Below are positions 30,845 through 41,356 of a stretch of 64,000 bases of DNA, piece by piece. The position numbers and the translations under genes are program-made. The notes beneath the pieces were generated by a model. That model was not told the DNA's origin. It did not search any database and saw nothing but the letters and a program-made list of their open reading frames with translations. Where the stretch lies: NCBI RefSeq assembly GCF_932274485.2, contig NC_065883.2:45416539-45480538 (forward strand), written 5' to 3'. Within the stretch, counting starts at the first letter, position 1; every line of letters starts with the position of its first letter. The DNA comes from Patella vulgata. Its lineage: Eukaryota > Mollusca > Gastropoda > Patellidae.

Positions 30845-32371
30845 CTATTCAAAAAAAGTAGGGGATATTTGATTTTGGGGGCATAATACTAAAATATGCA
30901 AATGACTACGAAAAAAGTCACTATAGAACCTAACAGAAGAAACATTTCCAGTTACATGTGACGCCCAAACGCACCAATAGCTACCGCCTGGAATGCAGGT
31001 GATGCTTGGGATCATCATGGGGGTCCAACCCAAGATTTGCACGACTTTGACTTTGAATGTTACAGTCATTGTGGCATTGAATTCCAGGGTGGAAACATCA
31101 GTTTAATTGTTTTAGTGACCAGAAAACAAATTTTGATATGCGTCGGCTTACCCAAAATGAAAGGTTACGTGCCCTTGGCATGCTACAGATCGGCACAACA
31201 CAGGCGGTTGTGGCGCGGACGATGAATGTTTCTCAGTCTGTCATAAGCAGGCTATGGTCCAGATACCGTGATACACAATCTGTACAGGACAGACCACGCT
31301 CAGGTCGACCAAGGGCGACAACTCAAGCCCAGGATCGATTTATCCGTACCTTGGCCTTGAGAAATCGTGTCATTACAGCAAATCAGATCAGCGCTCGTCT
31401 TCAAACAGACACTGGTGTGAGAGTGAGTGGCCAGACGATTCGGAATCGACTGCATAGGGGTCACCTTCGCGCCCGACGTCCTCGCGTGATCCCTTGTTTG
31501 AGAGATCATCACATTCAGGCAAGACGTCGTTGGTGTAGGGATCGTCAACACTGGGATAATCGACGCTGGAGCAATGTGATGTTTTCAGATGAGTCAAGGT
31601 TCACTGTTGATTTTTTGGACAGACGTAGGAGGGTGTGGCGTCGTCGAAACGAGCGCTTCCAAGACGTTAACGTCATCAGACATGATCGAATTGGGGGTGG
31701 TTCTGTTATGGTGTGGGGAGGCATAACTGTTGCTGGAAGAACGGCTTTACTTGTTGTTGCAGGGCGTGTTACAGGCCAGTACTACCGGGACAACATCTTG
31801 GCAGTCCATGTTGTGCCGTTCGCACGACGTCATGGCCGCCGTTTCATCTTCCAGGATGACAACGCAAGATGTCACAGGGCCAGGATCGTTACAGGTTACC
31901 TCCAACAACAGAACATCACCACATTACCTTGGCCAGCACTGAGTCCCGACCTCTCCCCCATCGAGCATGTCTGGGACATGCTTGGACAGAGGTTACGTCA
32001 ACGTCAACAACGTCCTGCCAATGTCCAAGAACTTGCTGCTGCGTTGCAACAGGAATGGGACAATCTGGACCAAAATGACCTTAGACGTCTCATTAGGAGT
32101 ATGCCACGTCGGATCAATGCTTGTTTGGCAAACAGAGGAGGATTTACCCGTTACTGACTTGGTTGTGATGCTGTGGTAACTTTGCTGTTTGACCCCGGGT
32201 ATCATTTTACCCTTATAATGGTCAGTCTGTGCCTTACTTAGTCTAACGATCATTTGGAATAAATCGATGAATGTGAACTTCATTTCATTTTGTCATTTGT
32301 TTCTTCGTCAGTTTCATTAGGTGACTTTAATAACACTTAAAAATCAAATATCCCCTACTTTTTGGGAATAA
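30845..32371 (+). mobile_element. Tc1-like transposon, family 1, apparently complete
   Basis: Imperfect terminal inverted repeats: left CTATTCAAAAAAAGTAGGGG and right (minus strand) TTATTCCCAAAAAGTAGGGG, both continuing ATATTTGATTTT. Both ends are flanked by TA (30843-30844 and 32372-32373), the Tc1/mariner target duplication. Length 1527 bp, normal for Tc1. It encloses an uninterrupted transposase. Confidence 0.9.
31138..32157 (+). CDS. Tc1-like transposase (family 1), intact
   Basis: 339 residues, the usual Tc1 length, starting at ATG (MRRLTQNERLRALGMLQIGT). N-terminal paired-like helix-turn-helix with VVARTMNVSQSVISRLWSRY, GRPR AT-hook-like linker (RPRSGRPRATT), second HTH (QISARLQTDTGVRVSGQTIR). 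Catalytic domain: MFSDESRFTVDF (first Asp), GGGSVMVWGGI, FIFQDDNARCHRA (second Asp), SPDLSPIEHVWDM (Glu), with exactly 34 residues between second Asp and Glu. It ends GGFTRY. It cuts and pastes its own element at TA. All key residues and both ends are present, so this copy could be active or very recently so. Confidence 0.95.
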   Translation: MRRLTQNERLRALGMLQIGTTQAVVARTMNVSQSVISRLWSRYRDTQSVQDRPRSGRPRATTQAQDRFIRTLALRNRVITANQISARLQTDTGVRVSGQTIRNRLHRGHLRARRPRVIPCLRDHHIQARRRWCRDRQHWDNRRWSNVMFSDESRFTVDFLDRRRRVWRRRNERFQDVNVIRHDRIGGGSVMVWGGITVAGRTALLVVAGRVTGQYYRDNILAVHVVPFARRHGRRFIFQDDNARCHRARIVTGYLQQQNITTLPWPALSPDLSPIEHVWDMLGQRLRQRQQRPANVQELAAALQQEWDNLDQNDLRRLIRSMPRRINACLANRGGFTRY

Positions 32372-33991
32372 TATACAACCCCAACAGATAAAACCACAAA
32401 AACTAAGATATCAAAAATGTTGGAAGTACACGCTCATTCTCGGTAACAGTATTGTGGTAAACTTTATCCGGAATATTAAACATTTCGGGTTAAGGGTGGA
32501 TTTTCATATCAAATGTTATGTCTGGATAGGGCTGGGTATTAATGTGTCTGTTAAACAGAGAGGTAGGTATTGGGCTGTAAACGGGGCTCTGTTTGAGGCA
32601 TAGATTAAATATATTATATGGATAAAGTTATCAGTCTTATCAGTAAATATCGCTCTGTTAGATGCACACGTAAAATATCTAGAGGGAGGGATAGTTTTGG
32701 ACGCCAAGGGTAGCTCTGTTAGACGCATAGTCTCAAAAATAAAAGTCCGATTACGTATGAAATTTAAGTACCAAAATATAGAGGAATGGTGTATTTACCT
32801 TGTCTCAAGATTTCAGCTCAAAATATTGAGTCGTTTGGACCTGAACGTCAAAACTTCTTATTCGGACACCGTAACCCTTTTAAGATTGCGGGTCAATTTT
32901 TTCGTTGGGTGACCTGATAATCGATTGCCGTTCCTTTAGCGGTCTATACAGTGAATGACACATGTGCTGCACTTGATAACGAAGGGTAAATTTCAGCTAC
33001 ACGTTATGGTTATAAAAAGAAAGTGTAGTTTTATCCAGACACCGTATAATACAGCTTTGGACACCGGTCTTCATTTCCAGATGAAGACTGTAAGGGGTTA
33101 AGTTGTTTGAAAGCGTATCACATATATTGAGTTACTTTCTTAACACATAATTAAGGAGTTTTATTCTCCAAAATATAATCAGGATTGGCCCTTTAAATAC
33201 TTGGATTAAGGGATGAGTTTTGGCTGTAAATGTCGCTATATACATTACAAATCCAATTTTAGTAGATACTTCAATTTTGATTGGCTAAGCACTCAAATTA
33301 ATCTAATATTATCCAATCAAATTACTAAAATTTGGATTTTATCTCAGTTAAAATTTCGTGAAACAGGCCCCAGGGCAAAAGTCACTCTGTTCAACTGATA
33401 CAGTAACTGTCTGGTCCTAGGGGTAGGTTTTGGCTGTAAATTAAGCGGTGGTCACACTAGCCGAATAAGTAAATGTCTGGTTAGAGGGGTAGGTTTTTAT
33501 CTAGAGGAAAGGATGGGTTTGGGCTGTAAAGGTAGCTCTGATAGATTCTTACTGATACAGTACATGACTGGGTGGAGGTTTAGATTTTGTTTGTAAATAT
33601 CACTGTGTTAGATGCACCCAATGATAGATTCATACATTTAATATCTGAGCAAAAAGTCAACTGATACAGTAAATGTCTGCTCGGAGGGCTAGGTTTTGGC
33701 TCTAAATATCGTACTGTTAGATGCAAACAATAAAAATCCAGAGGAAAGGATGGGTTTAGGGTGTAAACGTCGCGCTGTTTAACTGATACAGTAAATGTTT
33801 GGTTGGAGGGGTGGATTTGGGCTGTAAAATTCGCTATGTTAGATGCACACAATAAATATCTAGAGGAAAGGATGGGGTTGGACTGTAAAGATCGCTCTGA
33901 TAGATGCATATGTTAAATATCTGGGCCGAAAGTCGCTCTGTTCAACTGATACAGTACATGGCTGGGCGGAGGGTTAGGTTTTGTTTGTCAA
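32372..33991. repeat. Degenerate minisatellite with 60-80-bp units
   Basis: From ~32500 to 33991, recurring blocks 'tatcgctctgttagatgcac', 'aataaatatctagaggaaag', 'gggtttgggctgtaaa' and 'actgatacagtaaatgtctg' in changing order and spacing. The array resumes at 37335 after a MITE insertion. No gene. Confidence 0.7.
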
Positions 33992-34035
33992 TACACTGTT
34001 AAAAATAAATGTAAAATTACAGTGAAAAATATGTA

Positions 34036-34216
34036 ATGTTTCGATCCTTGCATTGGCCGAGAAAGTTCATCCAGATTTACCGGCGTGGTTCCCCCTTGTC
34101 AGTGATGCAGGAGGGCAGAACAAGTATAGTAGTCTAGTCGTTCGGATGGGACGAAAAACTGAGGTCCCGTGTACACATTGGCGTGCACGTAAAAGATGCC
34201 TCCCTATTAAACTGTT
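34036..34216 (+). mobile_element. SINE fragment (same family as 21409-21775)
   Basis: Contains TTCGATCC, GCATTGGCCGAGAAAGTTCA, GATGGGACGAAAAACTGAGG and TGCACGTAAAAGATGCC in the family's order. Both the first part of the head and the 3' tail are missing. Confidence 0.8.
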
Positions 34217-34232
34217 AAAATTATATGTAATA

Positions 34233-34999
34233 CACTGACGTCCAAAAGAAAGTATACCATCACTTTGACAAGTAATTAAAAAACAACAAAGGCAACTTAG
34301 ACAAAATGATTGGAATATTTAATAAGAGCTTTTAATTCTGCATAAATTAAATGTAAACACATTACATCGATAACAAACAATAAAATGTTAAATGGACAGA
34401 AACACACTGGGGGTTGAAAAATGGGATTTCAAAATGTATCCTTATACAGAAGGTTATTTACAACAAAATTTACACACTGTAGAGTCATTGGATCTTGCTT
34501 TAATATCGAGTGTGTCCTCCTCGAGCATCGATACACGCAAGAATGCGTCTGCGCATGGATGACGTGAGGCGTCTAATGACGTTACGTGGAATCTGATTCC
34601 ATGCACGAATCAGACACCGTTCAAGTTCTTGTCGGGTTGCTGGGGGTAGGGGTATGCTCCTAATCTGTCTGTCAAGATGGTCCCACAAATGTTCGATCGG
34701 GTTCATGTCTGGGGAACAAGCAGGCCACGCTAAAACGTGCACATTCATGTTGTTGAGAAAATTCTGTGCGAGTCTGGCTGTGTGAGGTCTTGCATTGTCA
34801 TGCGGGAAGACAATGCCACGGGGCTGTTGGTTGATCAAAGGGAGGACAACTGGCTGCAGAATCCATCCCTGTACCTCTGCGCATTCAGGTTGCCATGGAT
34901 GATGCCTAGCCACGTTTTCAGTTCACCACAAATTCCTCCCCACACCATCACGTTTTTAACCCAATAAATATTTGGTATACTTTCTTTTGGACGTCAGTA
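34233..34999 (-). mobile_element. Tc1-like transposon, family 4, internally deleted
   Basis: Terminal inverted repeats with ACTGACGTCCAAAAGAAAGT shared by both ends, each flanked by TA. Only 767 bp, about half of a full Tc1 element; the 5' half of the transposase is gone. Confidence 0.85.
34500..34960 (-). pseudogene. Tc1-like transposase (family 4), C-terminal half only
   Basis: Reads VMVWGGICGELKTWLG and IIHGNLNAQRYRD in one frame, then ILQPVVLPLINQQPRGIVFP, HDNARPHTARLAQNFLNNMN, SPDMNPIEHLWDHLD and ends DARGGHTRY in another. The second Asp to Glu spacing is 34. The N-terminal DNA-binding domain and first catalytic Asp are missing, with one frame change near 34850. Confidence 0.85.
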
Positions 35000-35245
35000 T
35001 ATTTACAGTTATAAGTATGTCACATAGTTTGGGAAATTTTGCTTCGTGTCATGCCCTGTAAGTAGCAGAACTGCAGGATTTTAAACCCCATTTTATTTAA
35101 TTTCTTTCCATTATCGAATGATGTTTTTCATGCTCGGCTGAAAGGTCTGGCAAATTTTATGTGTTCGCCAGGATTGAACCTAGAACCACTTAGCCGAGAG
35201 GGGACAAACACAATCCCTTTATAAATGTCACCTTTCCAAAGTATA

Positions 35246-37129
35246 CTCAGCCAAATTAAAAACTTGACACTCGGGCTTTTTGGGACTAGATTTTTAATAT
35301 TTGGTTTAAGGCAACTATTTTAGTGTTAGGTTGTGCACAGACGACCTTGACATCAACAGAAAGCAAGAATACGTCCTTGACATTGATAACGTTCGTGATG
35401 TCACAGTACCCCCCCCCCCCAAAAAAAAAATGAAATTCACAGACTTGGAGAACAATCGGAATAAAGTGTTTAGTAACGGTTGTGGCCTCCTCTAGCGTCT
35501 CGTACTGCCACACAACGTCTTCTCATGGATCTCAGAACATTAGTAAACACTACCCGAGGAAGTCGTCTCCACTGCTCAGCAAGAGCATGTGGTGGATTCA
35601 CTTGCTGACGAACACGTCGACCCAGTTCGTCCCAGATGTGTTCAATATGATTAAGGTCGGGGCTAAGCGACGGCCAATCCAGGACTTGGACACCGGCATT
35701 TCTTAAAAAATTCTGGGTAGCAACTGCTGTATGGGGTCGAGCATTGTCTTGTTGAAACGTTAGTCCAGGCCCATGCCTCTGCATAAACGGAAGAAGAAGA
35801 GGTTGCAAAATCTGATCCCCGTACTGGACAGCATTTAAGTTCCCTTGGACAACAACAAGAGGAGAACGTCCATGTGCACAAAAAGAACCCCAAACCATGA
35901 CGCTGCCCCCACCAAATCGGTCAACTTCTCTGACGCATACTTGAGCGTAACGTTCACCTCGTCTGCGGTACACTCGGACCCTGCCATCGGCAAATCTCAA
36001 AGTGAATCGAGATTCGTCAATAAAGACAACCGAATTCCACTGTCTTTGAGTAAATCGTATGTGTCTTGTGGCCCACACAAGTGGGTTACGGCGATGAAGA
36101 GGTGAATATTGGTCAATTATAGGGCCCCCGAGCTCGAAGACCAGCAGCCTGCAAGCGATTTCGAACAGTTTGTGCAGTTACCCTTCCACCAAACATCCCT
36201 CTACTTGTCGAGGTTGCAGTGACAAATCTGTGTCTAAGATGACGTAATCGTATTGCTTGATCTTCCTGGAGTGACGTCACACGTGGCGCTCCCGCCCTTG
36301 GGCGATCGGCAATAGTTCCAGTTTGAAGCACTCTCATTCTAAGATTAATTATTGTCTGGCGTGAACAATTAAAGGCTCTTGCAACCGTGACCACAGACTG
36401 ACCAGCATAGAGCCTACCTATAGCACGTAGATGTTCTACATTTGAAAGGCGCGGCATTTTCTAACAAAGATGAAAATAACAATTTTAATTTGTTTTTGCA
36501 GTTCAAGTTACGTGTGCGTGTTCAGTTTAAGCAAACTTGCATCGACTGACCTCACGAGTTTGTGTTTGCGCAATTTTATGAAATTAAAGGCTTCTTACTA
36601 CTTACTATCGTTAGAAACACTTTAAAATTTATTTGACTTACCAGGTTGCAGTGACAAATCTGTGTCTAAGATGACGTAATCGTATTGCTTGATCTTCCTG
36701 GAGTGACGTCACACGTGGCGCTCCCGCCCTTGGGCGATCGGCAATAGTTCCAGTTTGAAGCACTCTCATTCTAAGATTAATTATTGTCTGGCGTGAACAA
36801 TTAAAGGCTCTTGCAACCGTGACCACAGACTGACCAGCATAGAGCCTACCTATAGCACGTAGATGTTCTACATTTGAAAGGCGCGGCATTTTCTAACAAA
36901 GATGAAAATAACAATTTTAATTTGTTTTTGCAGTTCAAGTTACGTGTGCGTGTTCAGTTTAAGCAAACTTGCATCGACTGACCTCACGAGTTTGTGTTTG
37001 CGCAATTTTATGAAATTAAAGGCTTCTTACTACTTACTATCGTTAGAAACACTTTAAAATTTATTTGACTTACCAGAAAAAAAAATTTTGTTGAAATTCA
37101 TCAGTGTCAAGTTTTTAATTTGGCTGAGT
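35246..37129 (-). mobile_element. Tc1-like transposon, family 3, inside the MITE
   Basis: Ends CTCAGCCAAATTAAAAACTT and its complement, flanked by TA on both sides. Longer than the other copies because its 5' end (start of transposase plus terminal region) is tandemly duplicated: ~36215-36642 repeats as ~36643-37070, period 428 bp, nearly identical. Confidence 0.9.
35470..36457 (-). pseudogene. Tc1-like transposase (family 3), broken, with a duplicated 5' end
   Basis: MPRLSNVEHLRAIGRLYAGQ with the same helix-turn-helix as 53165-54166, interrupted near 36110 where the reading changes frame, then VVFIDESRFTLRF, GGGSVMVWGSFCAHG, FQQDNARPHTAVATQNFLRN, SPDLNHIEHIWDELG and RDARGGHNRY. Near 35600 a stretch equivalent to LTLQDLQ is missing in frame. 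A second copy of the first ~83 codons lies at 36638-36889. Confidence 0.85.
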
Positions 37130-37265
37130 ATATATTTCAAGTAAATATACACTTCAAATTGTATTTTTATCGTAAAATGACTGGCAGAAAGATGCCAGTA
37201 AAATCACTGTATTTTAACACTGACTTGTAAATGTACCCCTAAATGGTAGATTTAGATTTACGTAA

Positions 37266-37735
37266 ATTTACTGTGAGTGTAAATTAACTTTGAGGTAAAT
37301 TTACGGTAAAAATACACATAAATTATGTACAGTGTATCGCTCTGTTAGGTGCACACAATAAATATCTAGAGGAAAGGATAGGTTTGGGCTGTAAAATTCG
37401 CTCTGTTAGATGCACACGATAAATATCTAGAGGAAAGTATGGGGTTGGTCTGTAAACATCGCGCTGTTAGATGTACACACGCTCCTCATTTTATACAGTA
37501 AATTTACTGTGAGTGTAAAATAACCTTGAGGTAAATTTACGGTAAAAATACACATAAATTATTTACAGTGTATCGCTCTGTTAGGTGCACACAATAAATA
37601 TCTAGAGGAAAGGATAGGTTTGGGCTGTAAAATTCGCTCTGTTAGATGCACACGATAAATATCTAGAGGAAAGTATGGGGTTGGTCTGTAAACATCGCGC
37701 TGTTAGATGTACACACGCTCCTCATTTTATACATG
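37266..37735. repeat. 235-bp tandem duplication spanning the MITE end and minisatellite
   Basis: 'atttactgtgagtgtaaa' occurs at ~37266 and ~37501 and the following 230 bp match almost exactly. Each unit holds the MITE right end plus two minisatellite units, so the duplication postdates the MITE insertion. Confidence 0.85.
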
Positions 37736-37809
37736 TATATAGGTTTGTAGTTTATGATGGACTAAATAATTTGCATCAGTAAAACAAGTTTTTATTATTA
37801 TCATTATTT

Positions 37810-38335
37810 TATATGAATACTATATCTTACATTGTTCTAGTACATGATTACATTGCATCATATATAGCTCTAGTATGATTACACTATACACCTTACATAG
37901 CTCTAATATATGTTTACGCTATATCTTATAAAATTCTAGTATACGATTACACTATACATCTTATATAGCTCTAGTATATGATTAAACTATGCATCTTATA
38001 TAGCTCTAGTATATTATGATATATCTTACATAGCTCTAGTATATGATTACACTATTCATCTTACATAGCTCTCGTATACGCTATACATGTTACATATCTC
38101 TAGTATATGATTACACTATTTATCTTACATAGCTCTAGTATATGAGTAGGGTCGCCTGTCCAGCCTCGTGGGTTTTCTCCGGGTTCTCCGGTTAACTATA
38201 CATCTTACATAGCTCTAGTATATGATTACACTATATATTTTACATAGCATTAGTATATGATTAAACTTTATATCTTACATAACTCTAGTATATGATTAAA
38301 CTATACATCTTACATAGCTCTCGTATATGATAGCT
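37810..38335. repeat. 35-bp satellite array, third locus
   Basis: Same unit as 25085-25433, more diverged and irregular. Near 38146-38195 it is interrupted by 'gtcgcctgtccagcctcgtg' plus 'ggttttctccgggttctccg', a fragment of the second SINE-like repeat (see 45030-45201). Confidence 0.85.
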
Positions 38336-38934
38336 CTCCCCCAAATTCTTAAACCTAACCATAGAGAAAATATTCTCCAGATGACACAAAGATCTAGTAT
38401 TATTCTTATTTTACCGGGTTTTACTTCAAATATTACTCCAATCTAAATATTACTTGAATCATACATGGGTTTATTTAAATACTACACAGCAATGGGTTGT
38501 TTAAACCTAATTTTTATACAATATGCGAAATTGGAAATATCGAGTTCCTCGTGCCAGAAATTCAGATACGTCGTTTTGCCTTACGTGGTGCCAGGTATAT
38601 TTAGAACTTATACCATGTTCAACTAACGTAGTTGAATCATATCCGCCATCATACTCAGTGTTAACTGTTAAGAATAATTTAAGAATGTCAATCTAAAATA
38701 TATTTATTTGTCAAATAAAAACTAAAGACATAATTATCATAAATATATATTATTTTATACGTTTTAGTGGCAAGTGGGCACAGAAATCCTGGCCAATTTG
38801 CGCCAAATTTAATGTTACAAACTAATTTAATGTTTATGACTATAAACGATGATTTTTCTTATAATAACTTTATACACAATATCGCCTTAATACCTCATAA
38901 TCTGTTTGAAAATGGGTCAAGTTCATCTTCAGAT

Positions 38935-41030
38935 TCAATAGTTTTGTATTAAATCTTGTACCGCATCATTAATTGGTAACTCTTTCCAAGATATCTGTCT
39001 GTTAGAAGGCATAAATGGGCATAGTTTTTTAATAATGTCCTCACGCTTCAAACTCGTGATGCCTCGGGGAATTTCGCGACATGTTTGAGATAATTTTATA
39101 TTATATTTATCCTTCAGAAAGTTTCTTTGTCTGAATGTGAACACTTGTACTTTAAATCTCGAGAACCCCTTTCAAACAACACACAAGCCATTTCAGATAA
39201 CTTTACGCGTGGAATTGTTTTAGTCAGTTTTGGTCTACTTGAACCATCAATAAAATCATGAAAATTTGAATGTTTCATTTCTATGACATCACATTTGGCA
39301 TTCTTGCAAACTTGCATAAACTCTATACCAAATCGTGGTACATCACCATACTTCTTAAGTTCGCGTTCAATTTGATCGCGAACCGAATCCGCCAACACAA
39401 AAGTGTGACCTGCTTCAAGGTATTTTATTTGGATTGTTTCTGCATCTATATCTTCAGAGTTAATTGTTGAAACTAGACAAGAAAAAAATGTCAAATTCTT
39501 GTTCTGAGCCGTGCAATTATCAACCCAGATTACAATGTGCTTTTTATCCCTTAAATGCTGTTTGAAAAAATTCCAGAAAGTGCTAGCAATGTCTAAAGCA
39601 TTCCTACCACTAATTGCTTCATGCCACAAAGCAGTTACTTTGGTTTTGGTTTGCCCCAACGATGCAAACATTTCTTTAAATGCTACAATTCGACGAGTAA
39701 AGGCGCACGTTTTTACACCAGGCATACGAGGTAGCATTATAACTTTTTGAAGATCTGCTGAACCATAAAAATATGTCTCGTCCAACGAACTCTTTTCGAC
39801 ATCAGATTTATATGCTATCCTCGTTTCATCTCTACGCTTGATGTGATGATCATGATTTAAACACTGCTCACAATCCTTTATATCGCTTCCATCTTCATGC
39901 GTTTTCTTGTGTTCCTGGAATTTCTTACACTCTTCACATTCTTCCGAACCTAGCACAGTAAAACTTATATTCTTGGCCACAACGCACTTTCTGTAACTTT
40001 CAATGCTAATTTTCTCAATATTTTGGACATAAAGCTCGTGCATATCTTTAATTGTAATTTCTGAAGGTAGATATAACCGGTTTGGGCCGTGTTCTCTTCT
40101 ATAATGGTGATCAGACGGTTTGTATCGAAATATATGAGCGAATATTTCAATCTGGTCTAATTTATTGTTAGGAACATGTTTACCTCTTTGATCAGAATTC
40201 GGATTGAGTGAATCAGATGGGGCACTTTGCAGGCATCTCATAATAGCACTATCACTTTGTTGGTCGTATCCTAAAGTGCTAAGAAAAAATGGTTTACACA
40301 CATCATGAAGTCCACCACCAGATTCTTCAGCTCTCCGAAAACGATATGAGTAAGTAAATCGTCTTCTTGAAGCCGCACGTTCAGTAGTGACTCGTTTAAT
40401 GTTGGACTGCTGAACATTATTCCACACCCACTTTCTTCTATCATATAAATTCATTGACCAAAATTGTTTGTGAATCTGATTACGATCATTGCTTCCAAAG
40501 ACTTTTGTGCACTCCTTTTTACATGAATCTTTGCAGGGTGGCCTTATAGGATGTGCCAGCTTGTCTCTTTCCATTCTTTCACTCTCTAAACGCAGTCTCT
40601 TCTTTTTAGCTACAATTTCTTGGTACACTACCGCGGCGCGTGCGTCCTCTGCTGGTGGTGCTGGTGCCTCCTCCGCTGGTGGTGCTGGTGCCTCCTCCGC
40701 TGGTGTTGCTGGTTCCTCCTCCGCTGGTGTTGCTGGTGCCTCCTCCGCTGGTGGTGCTGGTGCCTCCTCCGCTGGTGGTGCTGGTGCCTCCTCCTCTGGT
40801 GGTGCTGGTGCCTCCTCCGCTGGTGGTGCTGGTGCCTCCTTCGACTCAATACAAGGAATATATGGTACCGGTATTTTGCATAGCCTTTTAGCTACAGGAC
40901 TATCCGGCTCTTCTGAACTGTCACTTTCATCATTGGGCAAATACTCGTCTTCACTGTCTACTAAATCGTCAGAGTCATCATTCATTAAAATATTTAATAC
41001 TTCAGAAGTATTTATTTGTCTCCTCGCCAT
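38935..41030 (-). CDS. DUF7869-like putative DDE transposase
   Basis: 638 codons open from ATG at 41030 (MARRQINTSEVLNILMNDDS) to 39114. Acidic N-terminus with DDSDDLVDSEDEYLPNDESD, a tract of EEAPAPPA octads, a basic Cys segment (KDSCKKECTKVF), paired cysteines (CEECKKFQEH, CEQCLNHDHH), then the core: YFYGSADLQKVIMLPRMPG, HIVIWVDNCTAQNKNLTFFS, KYLEAGHTFVLADSVRDQIE. D (SADLQ), D (WVDNC) and E (YLEAGHT) with 34 residues between the last two would suit an RNase H-fold transposase. Near 39125 the reading moves one frame and continues KDKYNIKLS...KREDIIKKLCPFMP...WKELPINDA to 38935, so the C-terminus is probably broken by one indel. Intronless. DUF7869 resemblance is from memory; transposase role is inference. 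Confidence 0.65.
40640..40845 (-). repeat. 24-bp coding minisatellite (EEAPAPPA octads)
   Basis: About eight 24-bp units 'gctggtggtgctggtgcctc' plus 'ctcc' on the plus strand, coding for Ala/Pro/Glu octads in the minus-strand gene. Confidence 0.9.
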
Positions 41031-41356
41031 GTTGAAGTTTAGAAACAAACCCCGACAGACTTAATAAAACCGCGGGACAATATGACGTAAGATACCGAAG
41101 TCACTTCCGGGAAAGTCAAGGTCAACATTTGGTCATGGGCAAAACGACGTAACCAACAATACGGCGTTTTTCCGTTGTCTGCCGTTAGCATTATACAATT
41201 TACGTCGGTATGTTGCTTGGAGATTTACATGAAAGAGAAACGATACGTTAATCTACCTTTGTCAGCTGTTAGAAAAGTGTTTGGAATAGCGTTATGTGTA
41301 ATACAGCGGGAAAATGCAAATTTGGTAGATACGTCACTTTGACTTTGGGGGGGCAG

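Larger units (their letters stand above)
33994..37334. mobile_element. CACTG-ended MITE carrying three nested insertions
   Basis: Left end CACTGTTAAAAATAAATGTA, right end ...ACATAAATTATGTACAGTG, flanked on both sides by TA (33992-33993, 37335-37336). Removing it restores a normal unit of the surrounding minisatellite (gtcaaTA/TAtcgctctg). The MITE itself is ~0.3 kb; the rest is a SINE fragment, a family-4 Tc1 and a family-3 Tc1. Confidence 0.75.
38460..41356 (-). mobile_element. Insertion carrying a DUF7869-like transposase gene
   Basis: 38408-38459 matches 24577-24628, and 41357-41392 matches 24669-24704, both inside BEL/Pao terminal sequence. In the uninterrupted copies these two pieces are ~40 bp apart. 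So ~2.9 kb lies inside a BEL terminal region, with a small loss. No clear inverted repeats were seen at 38460 or 41356. Could be a DNA transposon of an unassigned superfamily or a captured gene. Confidence 0.55.

Noticed and set aside
40489-41064. 191-codon Ala/Gly/Ser-rich plus-strand frame
   Set aside because: It is the antisense of the 24-bp EEAPAPPA repeats of the DUF7869-like gene and has no motif of its own.
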